A DNA stretch of 10,168 nt from Clostridiaceae bacterium (GTDB taxonomy: Bacteria > Bacillota > Clostridia > Oscillospirales > Acutalibacteraceae), in contig CAJGCL010000073.1 in NCBI GenBank assembly GCA_904501675.1, forward strand, positions 1 to 10,168, read 5' to 3'. Positions 1 to 6,054 of this stretch are shown piece after piece (position 1 is the stretch's first letter; every line of letters starts with the position of its first letter). The notes below the pieces were generated by a model, which searched no databases, was not told the origin of the DNA, and worked only from the letters and a program-made list of their open reading frames with translations. The translations under genes were made by a program, and so were the position numbers.

Positions 1-1022
1 CCACCTGCCATTGTACAGCAGAAGGTTGTTCTTGTGAAAGCGTTGCACATAGGAGAAACCATAGGTAAAACCTTTGTGAGAAGACCCTTGAAGAGCCACA
101 TATTGCCAAGCACCATACGAAGAGGGAAGCCAAGGTAAGGAGCAGCTTCGTCAAGCATTGCGTAAACAGGGCCTGAAATTTCTGCTTTGAAAGGCTTATC
201 TTTTTCAATGTCTGCAACAAACTTTGAAAGTCTTGCAAGAGGCGTATTGCTCTTTGGTGTTGAAGAATGTCCGCCCTTGCCTTTTGCAATAACCTTAAGG
301 TCTATGTAACCTTTTTCAAGTATACCGATGGCAGCACACCAGCCATTCATTGTTGGAAGCTGATCTTTAAGAATAGCTCCACCTTCGTCCATAGCAACAT
401 CAAGGTGAACACCTTTTGATTTAAGATAGTTTACAAGCTTTGGTGCGCCGTCGCCTGAAATCTCTTCGTCAACAGCAGTAGCAAGGTAAACGTCGCAAGG
501 TGGTACGAAGCCTTCTTCTAAAAGCTCTTCAATAGCCTGAAATTCTGAAAAGAAAGTAGACTTGCAGTCCATAGAGCCTCTGCCGTAAATGTTACCATCT
601 GCAATTTCGCCTGAAAATGGGTCTCTTTCCCAGTTAGGCTCATCTGCAGTAACAACGTCCTGATGACCCATAAGAAGAAGACCGTTCCTTTTTGGGTCTT
701 TACCGGGCCAACGGAAAAGGAGGTTGCCGTCAATTTCTGTACACTCAAGCTTCGAGAAAACAAGAGGGAAATTCTCTTTCATTACCTCGTGGAGCTTATA
801 AAATTGAGTAAGGTCTTCGTTTCCTCTGAGAGAAATTGTAGGTACCTTAACCATTTCAGAAAGCTTTTTAGCATAAGTGTTTGCTTCTTCTTCTGTTGGG
901 TTTATTGCAGGTGCACTTGTGTTAGGTTTTGCTTTGATTTTTACAGCTTTCATAGCTGCAAAAACAATCAGAACAACTAATACTGCTAAAACAGCAAGCA
1001 ATGCAAATCCAATGTATTTCAT
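1..1022 (-). CDS. Membrane-anchored M20 family metallopeptidase (CPS1-like), C-terminus cut by the window edge
   Basis: Leftward reading frame that stays open to the window edge; 340 codons are visible. Residues 1-24 form one hydrophobic segment followed by Lys-rich residues, so the protein is probably anchored with its catalytic domain outside the cytoplasm. The M20 dinuclear zinc signature is complete in the visible part: H120-x-D122 (GHQDVV), D152 in GRGSMDCKS, the E186-E187 pair in DEEISG, and D212 in MDEGG. GGHSS (250-254) belongs to the dimerisation/lid domain. M20 enzymes of this carboxypeptidase S/aminoacylase type hydrolyse peptides or N-acyl amino acids; the substrate here cannot be told. 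The ATG at 1022 is preceded by AAAGGA about 9 nt upstream. It lies 28 nt after the upstream gene's stop and is probably the latest visible gene of that operon. No terminator is visible because the 3' end is off-window. Confidence 0.88.
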   Translation of the reverse strand, partial: MKYIGFALLAVLAVLVVLIVFAAMKAVKIKAKPNTSAPAINPTEEEANTYAKKLSEMVKVPTISLRGNEDLTQFYKLHEVMKENFPLVFSKLECTEIDGNLLFRWPGKDPKRNGLLLMGHQDVVTADEPNWERDPFSGEIADGNIYGRGSMDCKSTFFSEFQAIEELLEEGFVPPCDVYLATAVDEEISGDGAPKLVNYLKSKGVHLDVAMDEGGAILKDQLPTMNGWCAAIGILEKGYIDLKVIAKGKGGHSSTPKSNTPLARLSKFVADIEKDKPFKAEISGPVYAMLDEAAPYLGFPLRMVLGNMWLFKGLLTKVLPMVSPMCNAFTRTTFCCTMAG

Positions 1023-1050
1023 TTTATCATTTCCTTTCGGATTATTTTAC

Positions 1051-2292
1051 TTAATCTTTCAAAAGCTCTTTCATTTGTTCTATTTGCTCCTGGGTTGGAG
1101 AAAAATCAGGGTGTGAACAGCAAGGAATATTAGGTTCGGTGCCGTCTGTATATTGGAAAGGAGATTGTCTGTCGTTCTCGTATTCCTTTCTGCACTCTTC
1201 AAGGTGGAAATCAGGAATATCATAAGGAATACCACCATTCAAAATTGAGCGGTGGGCAAGAATTGCAACGCATGCCATATTTACTGCGGAATAAATATCG
1301 TATGGATGCTCAGGCTGTCTTTTTTCTTTTATACAGTCAAGGAACATTCTTGAAACAATATAATCTCCACCGCCGTGGCCTGCATTTTTAATGAATTCTT
1401 CGTCGCTGTCGTTCCACACAGGGTCGTAAAGATTTACTTCTTCCTTGCCCTCGGGGATTGCCCATTCGCTGTAGCGCAGCATTACTTTTTCGCCCATACC
1501 GCGAAGGTTTTCAATCTGACCGTTTTCGCCACATATTCTGTAGGCATTATGGTGAGCGCCAAATGCAGCACAGCCCGTAACTCTGAAAACAGATTCATCA
1601 TCGTTAAGAGTTGTAATAATAGCGGCTCTGTCGCCAACGCACCTTGCGGTAACCTTTTCCTTGATTGGAGAAAAAACAGGCATTGCACTTACTTTTTTAG
1701 GTGTTGCGCCCGTTGACCACATAAGAGGGGCAAGGGAGTGGGTTATGTAATATGCGCGAGGAAGGAAATTTCTCCAATGTTCGGTAAAGTAAACAGCTGC
1801 TTTGTTGAATTCTATATCGTCCGGACGATATGGGTGGTTATATTCACCCTCTGCATAGAGAATTTTACCCAAAGATCCATCATCGCAAACTCTTTTCATT
1901 TCCTTGTTGAAAATCATCTGCGGATAATTTTCGGCAAGCATATAAATTGAGTTGCTTTTTTCGTGGGCTCTTATAAGCTCAACGCCCTCTGCTAAAGTGC
2001 CGTTTGCAATACATTCGCAGAGAACATGGAGACCTTTTTCGAAACACTTTATAGCATATGGTGTATGCTCATGGAAATAGTTTGCAAGAACAACTGCGTC
2101 CATTTCCTGCTCAATAAATTCGTCAAAGGCTTTGAATGTAGGAACATTAAAGCCTAAATTTTCAAGACCCTTAGCAAGGCGTTTTTCATTAAAATCGCAA
2201 AGGGCAACAATTTCTGCTCCTGCAAGGTTAAGGTTGCGGGCTAAATCTATACCTCTGCCTGCGCCTAAAATACCAATTTTGATCTTTTTCAT
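1051..2292 (-). CDS. Gfo/Idh/MocA-fold NAD(P)-binding protein, GH109-like rather than a typical dehydrogenase
   Basis: 413 residues from the ATG at 2292; this start has AGGTG five bases upstream, whereas the in-frame GTG at 2298 overlaps that same Shine-Dalgarno, so ATG is preferred. The N-terminus is a Rossmann fold (GILGAGRG, 7-14) with no signal peptide, so the protein is cytoplasmic. The usual EKP motif that supplies the catalytic lysine reads E93-C94-I95, so the lysine is missing. Instead there are motifs that resemble NAD-dependent glycosidases of family GH109 as I recall them: GEYNHPY (149-155), YYITHSLAP (181-189) and GHGGGDY (305-311). GH109-type enzymes use tightly bound NAD in a transient oxidation-elimination cleavage of glycosides. 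Seen: the fold and motifs. Inferred: glycosidase activity; the substrate is unknown. It could equally be an uncharacterised oxidoreductase. It sits 15 nt after mnmE and before the M20 peptidase gene. Confidence 0.82.
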   Translation of the reverse strand: MKKIKIGILGAGRGIDLARNLNLAGAEIVALCDFNEKRLAKGLENLGFNVPTFKAFDEFIEQEMDAVVLANYFHEHTPYAIKCFEKGLHVLCECIANGTLAEGVELIRAHEKSNSIYMLAENYPQMIFNKEMKRVCDDGSLGKILYAEGEYNHPYRPDDIEFNKAAVYFTEHWRNFLPRAYYITHSLAPLMWSTGATPKKVSAMPVFSPIKEKVTARCVGDRAAIITTLNDDESVFRVTGCAAFGAHHNAYRICGENGQIENLRGMGEKVMLRYSEWAIPEGKEEVNLYDPVWNDSDEEFIKNAGHGGGDYIVSRMFLDCIKEKRQPEHPYDIYSAVNMACVAILAHRSILNGGIPYDIPDFHLEECRKEYENDRQSPFQYTDGTEPNIPCCSHPDFSPTQEQIEQMKELLKD

Positions 2293-2307
2293 AAACACAC
2301 CTATTTA

Positions 2308-3675
2308 TTATTTTCCTACACAGAAGTTTTTAAAAACCTCATTAACGATTGTTTCCGTTGCTTTTTCACCTGTAAGAACGGAGAGGTTTTCAACTGCACA
2401 ATCTATGCACACATTTACTGCATCAGGGGTTATGCCCATCTCTATTCCCTCAAGAGCTTCTGCGATACTGTCAACAGCCTTTTTTACGCATACTCTCTGA
2501 CGCTCTGTTGTAATAAGCGGAGCGGAAGGGTCAAAGCCTGCGGTGCCAACAACCTTTTCAATAGTCTTTGTAAGAAGCTCCATTCCAGTGGTTTCTTTAG
2601 CAGAAATTTCAACAATATCCTTGCTTGTAAAGTTTTTTAAATCATTTATATCAAGCTTCTTTTCTATGTCTGTTTTGTTTACAACAACAACGCAGTTTTT
2701 CCTCTCGCACATATTAAGAAGCTCTTTATCATCTTCTGATAATTCATTCTGACCGTCAAGCACCATTAAAACAAGGCTTGCTCTGTCAAATCGCTCTTTT
2801 GCTCTTGATACACCTATTTTTTCGATTTCATCATCAGTATCAGCTCTGATTCCTGCGGTATCTGCAAGGCGCAAAGAAATATTACCTACTCTTACAGTTT
2901 CTTCAAGCACGTCTCTTGTAGTACCTGCAACTGACGTTACAATTGCCCGTTCACTTCCTGAAAGGGCGTTAAGAAGAGTAGATTTACCAACATTCGGTCT
3001 GCCTACAATAGCAGTATCAACGCCATCAAGTATTGCTTTACCTGCATCAAAGCCTGAAAGGAGCTTTTCGAGAGAAGCTTTTATATCAGAAAGAGTTTCG
3101 GTCATTTGCTCGTCGGAGAGCTCGTCAATTTCGTCGTCAGGGTAATCTATCCAAGCCGCCATAAATGCAGCAGTGCGAGCCAGCTTTTCACGGCAAGAAA
3201 GAATCTCTCTGCTTAATGCACCATCTAGGGCGTTAAGTGTAGCAGCGCGTGCTTCTTCGCCCGATGCAGAAATAAGAGACATAACTGCTTCTGCTTCATT
3301 CAAATCCATTTTGCCGTTAAGGAAGGCTCTTTTTGTGAATTCGCCTGCTTCTGCAGGTACGGCACCTGCTTCAAAAACAGCACGAAGAACCTTTTGCATA
3401 ATATAAAGTCCGCCATGGCAGGAAAACTCAACAACATCTTCACCTGTATAGCTTTTGGGTGCTCTGAAAACAAGAGCAACAGCATCGTCAATAGGTGTTT
3501 TACCATCATAAACCTTGCCGTAAAGTGCAGAGTAGCCCTGAAGGGAAGAAAGCTTCTTTCCTGACAAAGCAGAAAAAACGCTGTCCCCGATGGTCAGCGC
3601 ATTTTCACCTGATATTCTTACTGTTCCTAAGCCTGCTGCCGCCTGAGCAGTAGCGATTGCTGCAATTGTTGACAT
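2308..3675 (-). CDS. mnmE: MnmE (TrmE), tRNA uridine-34 modification GTPase
   Basis: 455 residues, the usual MnmE length. With MnmG it installs the (carboxymethyl)aminomethyl group at C5 of wobble U34 in tRNAs reading NNA/NNG codons, using methylene-tetrahydrofolate and GTP, in the cytoplasm. The N-terminal folate-binding domain (about 1-118) is followed by a helical domain interrupted by the G domain. G-motifs are all present: GRPNVGKS (225-232), GTTRD (251-255), DTAG (272-275), NKTD (333-336) and SAK (358-360). The C-terminus is the diagnostic CVGK (452-455) with the catalytic-region cysteine. The frame is open upstream to 3714, but the ATG at 3675 matches the family N-terminus (MSTIAAIAT), has AGGGA nine bases upstream, and starts one base after the dut stop codon. 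Translation is therefore probably coupled to dut. The usual partner mnmG is not in this window. Confidence 0.97.
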   Translation of the reverse strand: MSTIAAIATAQAAAGLGTVRISGENALTIGDSVFSALSGKKLSSLQGYSALYGKVYDGKTPIDDAVALVFRAPKSYTGEDVVEFSCHGGLYIMQKVLRAVFEAGAVPAEAGEFTKRAFLNGKMDLNEAEAVMSLISASGEEARAATLNALDGALSREILSCREKLARTAAFMAAWIDYPDDEIDELSDEQMTETLSDIKASLEKLLSGFDAGKAILDGVDTAIVGRPNVGKSTLLNALSGSERAIVTSVAGTTRDVLEETVRVGNISLRLADTAGIRADTDDEIEKIGVSRAKERFDRASLVLMVLDGQNELSEDDKELLNMCERKNCVVVVNKTDIEKKLDINDLKNFTSKDIVEISAKETTGMELLTKTIEKVVGTAGFDPSAPLITTERQRVCVKKAVDSIAEALEGIEMGITPDAVNVCIDCAVENLSVLTGEKATETIVNEVFKNFCVGK

Positions 3676-3676
3676 A

Positions 3677-4120
3677 TTATTTCTTCCCTGTTGAACCGAA
3701 GCCGCCTGCGCCACGGTCTGTTTCGTCTAATTCCTCAACCTCTTCTACCGGCATCATAGAAACCGGCATAATAACCATCTGGGCAATTCTTTCGCCCGGT
3801 TCAATAGTGTAGGCTTCTCTTTTCTGGTTGATAACACCTACCATAATTTCACCACGGTAGTCGCTATCAATAACGCCAACGGAATTGAGAAGACCAATGC
3901 CGTGCTTTACAGCAATACCGCTTCTCGGGAAAACAAAAGCGCCATAATCTGCAGAGGGGAGTGCGATTGCAATACCTGTTGGGATAAGAGCAGTATCGCC
4001 ACAATTCAGGGTGATTGCTTCGTCAATGCAAGCGCAAAGGTCAAGGCCTGCACTTCCCTGAGTACCTCTTGAAGGCACTTTTGCGTTTTCTTTAACCTTT
4101 TTAATCTTTAAAATTTCCAT
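3677..4120 (-). CDS. dut: dUTPase (deoxyuridine 5'-triphosphate nucleotidohydrolase)
   Basis: 147 residues, typical of the homotrimeric dUTPase family. It hydrolyses dUTP to dUMP and pyrophosphate, keeping uracil out of DNA and feeding thymidylate synthesis. All five conserved motifs are visible in order: GSAGLDL (22-28), PRSGIAVKHGI (65-75), GVIDSDYRGEI (82-92, with the catalytic Asp in this motif), RIAQMVIMP (111-119), and the glycine-rich flexible C-terminal arm GAGGFGSTGKK (137-147) that closes over the nucleotide. The ATG at 4120 lies four bases after the zapA stop. The Shine-Dalgarno is weak (GGTAAG), so expression may rely on translational coupling to zapA. The stop codon is one base from the mnmE start. 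Confidence 0.97.
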   Translation of the reverse strand: MEILKIKKVKENAKVPSRGTQGSAGLDLCACIDEAITLNCGDTALIPTGIAIALPSADYGAFVFPRSGIAVKHGIGLLNSVGVIDSDYRGEIMVGVINQKREAYTIEPGERIAQMVIMPVSMMPVEEVEELDETDRGAGGFGSTGKK

Positions 4121-4124
4121 AGTC

Positions 4125-4478
4125 TTACCAAAGTCTGCCTGTTGTATTTTTTTCTTCTGCTTCGGTTATTGCCTTCGCTCTTTCAAGCTCGCGCTTGTAG
4201 AAATCGCGCTCGCTCTTTGCCTGAGCTGCATCTTCAAGATACTCTTTGAGCTGAGACCTGAGGGTATCTGCGTTACCGCTGTTTTTAGCTGCATCGTCTG
4301 CATACTGAAGAGCAACAAGAACTGCTGCCTGAGTGGTGGAAATATGACTTCCTTTCATGATAGCAGTCATTTTCATACCAAGTTCATGAGCGAGAGCTTG
4401 CATATATTCTGCAGATTCGTCTGAAATAATTCTATATTCTTCACCTGCTATATTCAGCTTGTGAACCTTCTTTTCCAT
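4125..4478 (-). CDS. zapA: ZapA, FtsZ-ring stabilising cell division protein
   Basis: 117 residues from the ATG at 4478; the frame also has an ATG at 4487, but AAAGGA (4487-4492) abuts that codon and is eight bases from 4478, which fits the shorter start. The N-terminal globular part (about 1-45; KVHKLNIAGEEYRI, then a helix with AxELG) and the following long helix through LVALQYADD match the ZapA fold. The C-terminus (about 70-109) is charged and predicted coiled coil, used for dimer/tetramer formation. ZapA binds FtsZ and bundles protofilaments at midcell. It is the first gene of the leftward operon, directly downstream of a good promoter, so it sets the transcription level for dut, mnmE and the two downstream genes. 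Confidence 0.88.
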   Translation of the reverse strand: MEKKVHKLNIAGEEYRIISDESAEYMQALAHELGMKMTAIMKGSHISTTQAAVLVALQYADDAAKNSGNADTLRSQLKEYLEDAAQAKSERDFYKRELERAKAITEAEEKNTTGRLW

Positions 4479-4518
4479 AAAGACCATCCTTTATTTTTAT
4501 AAGAAATTGTACACAGAA

Positions 4519-4547
4519 ATTATACATTGTTTTTGATTTTTTTACAA
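4519..4547 (-). promoter_or_regulatory. Vegetative (sigma-A-type) promoter for the zapA-dut-mnmE operon
   Basis: On the minus strand, TTGTAA (4547-4542) and a perfect TATAAT (4524-4519) are separated by exactly 17 bases. Transcription would start near 4512, giving a leader of about 33 nt before the zapA ATG at 4478. The -35 box is inside the left arm of an inverted repeat. Confidence 0.75.
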
Positions 4548-4565
4548 CACTACATATTGTAAAAA
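4539..4565. promoter_or_regulatory. Inverted repeat, candidate operator over the zapA -35 box
   Basis: A perfect 9-bp inverted repeat, TTTTTACAA (4539-4547) and TTGTAAAAA (4557-4565), with a 9-base spacer, centred at 4552. The left arm covers the zapA -35 hexamer, so a bound dimeric regulator could block or recruit polymerase. The arms are AT-rich and could arise by chance. No regulator gene is nearby and I cannot assign a family. Confidence 0.4.
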
Positions 4566-4572
4566 TTAATAG

Positions 4573-4593
4573 AACAGACACAATTTATCTGTT
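4573..4593. promoter_or_regulatory. Second inverted repeat, candidate operator beside the rightward -35 box
   Basis: AACAGA (4573-4578) and TCTGTT (4588-4593), again with a 9-base spacer, centred at 4583, 31 bases (about three helical turns) from the first repeat. Its right arm overlaps the first two bases of the rightward TTGCTA -35 box. The arm sequence differs from the first repeat, so the two need not bind the same protein. Confidence 0.3.
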
Positions 4594-4620
4594 GCTATTT
4601 ATTATAATAATTGATATAAT
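4592..4620 (+). promoter_or_regulatory. Promoter 1 for the CPBP protease-tadA-luxS unit
   Basis: TTGCTA (4592-4597), a 17-base spacer and a perfect TATAAT (4615-4620). The predicted start is near 4627, giving a leader of about 33 nt. It overlaps promoter 2 (4611-4639), so the two would be used alternatively. Confidence 0.65.
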
Positions 4621-4639
4621 CACTGTGAAATGGTATAGT
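4611..4639 (+). promoter_or_regulatory. Promoter 2 (extended -10) for the CPBP protease-tadA-luxS unit
   Basis: TTGATA (4611-4616), a 17-base spacer ending in TGG, and TATAGT (4634-4639); the TG one base before the -10 box makes it an extended -10 promoter. The start would be near 4646, leaving a leader of about 14 nt that contains just the AAAGGA ribosome binding site. Confidence 0.5.
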
Positions 4640-4659
4640 ACAAACTGAAAGGAAAGGTT

Positions 4660-6051
4660 ATGGATAATATAAACAACAACTTCAATAACTTTAATGGCGG
4701 ACAAGAAAATGTATCCGATGAATCTGTAAATCAGCCGGGTTTCCAACCAACACCGGTGCCACCTGTTTATTCAAATCAATATCCGCCTCAATACTCCCCA
4801 TATGTGCACACCGCGCCTCATTACACCGTGCCAAGTGAACCGTATAATCAGGGGTATGTTCCGAATCGACCTCAGAATATTCAATCTCCGGTTGATATAT
4901 ACAATAATTCTCAGCAAGGATCCGCGCCTCAGTATCATTATGGCGCACCCATGAATAATTCAGGTTTTAATCAGGCTTATTATCAGGAGCAGCTTGAAAA
5001 GAGCCTTGTAAGAAAAAAAGCGGAGAAAAAGATTCGCAATATAGGCAATATTTGCGGCGCTACCCTTATAGGCTGCCTGATAGTTGCGTTTATGTTTTCT
5101 GTAGTTTTGCTTATTCCGTCTGTATATGATTTTTATGAATCAGGCCTTAGTGGTCAATCCTTTATAAATATGATATACACTTTGGTTGTTGTCGGCGGAA
5201 CCTTTTTCTTGTTCGGTAAGATGTTCAAACAACATGGGAAACAGCAAGCGCTCGAAAACAGCGGAATTGATGTATACGAATTCAGAACAAAGCTTTCTGC
5301 CCCCAAATCACCATTAAAAGCTTTTTTACTTATAATGATAAGCTTTGGCGGATGTATGCTGGCAAACTTCATATCTTCAATCTTGCTTACTTTTCTTGAG
5401 GGGATAGGCTTGCAATCTACATATTCTTCTATTGAAGACCCCAAATCTGTAACTGACCTTATTCTGATGTGTATTGCAACCGCAATTATTCCTGCTCTTG
5501 TAGAGGAGTTTGCTTTGCGCGGTGTTGTTTTATCGTCTCTCAGGCGCTATGGTAACGCTTTTGCCATTGTAACATCAGCGTTTATGTTCGGTATTTTCCA
5601 TGGCGATGTAGCTCAGATACCTTTTGCGTTTATCTGCGGTCTTTTCTTTGCGTATGCAGTTATTGCTACCGATAGCCTTTGGACAGGTATAATTATCCAT
5701 GCCTTGAATAACTCTCTTTCCTGTATATCCTCAGTGCTTATGCAGGTAGCAGACGAAGAAACTGCAAATATGTTTTTCTACGTAGTTTCTTTAGGCGGTA
5801 TTGTTGTTGCGTTTGTTTGCTTATTTATTTATGTTGCGGTTTACAAGAGAAATATTCTTACGCAGCCTGTTACACCATACGCAAAAGCTCCTGCACCTGT
5901 TTATGTAGATGATGTGCTTAATTATAAAGGGGATGCGAATCAGCTCACATTACAGCAGAAGCTTGTAAAATTCTTTACAAGCCCGCTTATGATTGTTGCA
6001 ATTGTTTTGTTTTTCCTTCAGGCACTTACAACGCTTATACCTACAAAATAA
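4660..6051 (+). CDS. CPBP (ABI/Rce1-like) intramembrane glutamic endopeptidase with a long disordered N-terminal tail
   Basis: 463 residues; the ATG at 4660 follows AAAGGAAAGG. Residues 1-110 are rich in Asn, Gln, Pro and Tyr with no hydrophobic segment, so this is probably a disordered cytoplasmic tail. A basic patch (118-126) leads into about eight membrane helices (roughly 129-152, 168-187, 219-246, 263-281, 298-312, 318-337, 371-395, 442-459). The catalytic CPBP motifs are present: E282-E283-x3-R287, FxxxH with H314, and HxxxN with H347 and N351. CPBP proteins cleave within or near the membrane; bacterial members act in bacteriocin processing or self-immunity and in other regulated proteolysis, and the target here is unknown. 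No small peptide gene is adjacent. A second hydrophilic loop (397-438) separates the last helix. The stop lies three bases before the tadA start, so these genes are co-transcribed. Confidence 0.87.
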   Translation: MDNINNNFNNFNGGQENVSDESVNQPGFQPTPVPPVYSNQYPPQYSPYVHTAPHYTVPSEPYNQGYVPNRPQNIQSPVDIYNNSQQGSAPQYHYGAPMNNSGFNQAYYQEQLEKSLVRKKAEKKIRNIGNICGATLIGCLIVAFMFSVVLLIPSVYDFYESGLSGQSFINMIYTLVVVGGTFFLFGKMFKQHGKQQALENSGIDVYEFRTKLSAPKSPLKAFLLIMISFGGCMLANFISSILLTFLEGIGLQSTYSSIEDPKSVTDLILMCIATAIIPALVEEFALRGVVLSSLRRYGNAFAIVTSAFMFGIFHGDVAQIPFAFICGLFFAYAVIATDSLWTGIIIHALNNSLSCISSVLMQVADEETANMFFYVVSLGGIVVAFVCLFIYVAVYKRNILTQPVTPYAKAPAPVYVDDVLNYKGDANQLTLQQKLVKFFTSPLMIVAIVLFFLQALTTLIPTK

Positions 6052-6054
6052 GTT

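Noticed and set aside
663..1116. Rightward small frames with hydrophobic ends opposite the M20 gene
   Set aside because: They are antisense shadows of the M20 signal-anchor and the end of the GH109-like gene, with no promoter or ribosome binding site.
3676..3714. Upstream in-frame start for mnmE at 3714
   Set aside because: It would overlap dut by 38 bases and adds 13 residues absent from the family N-terminus; the ATG at 3675 has its own Shine-Dalgarno.
4539..4565. Intrinsic terminator in the divergent intergenic region
   Set aside because: The stem is almost all A-T with a 9-base loop and no gene ends nearby, so a transcription terminator makes no sense here.
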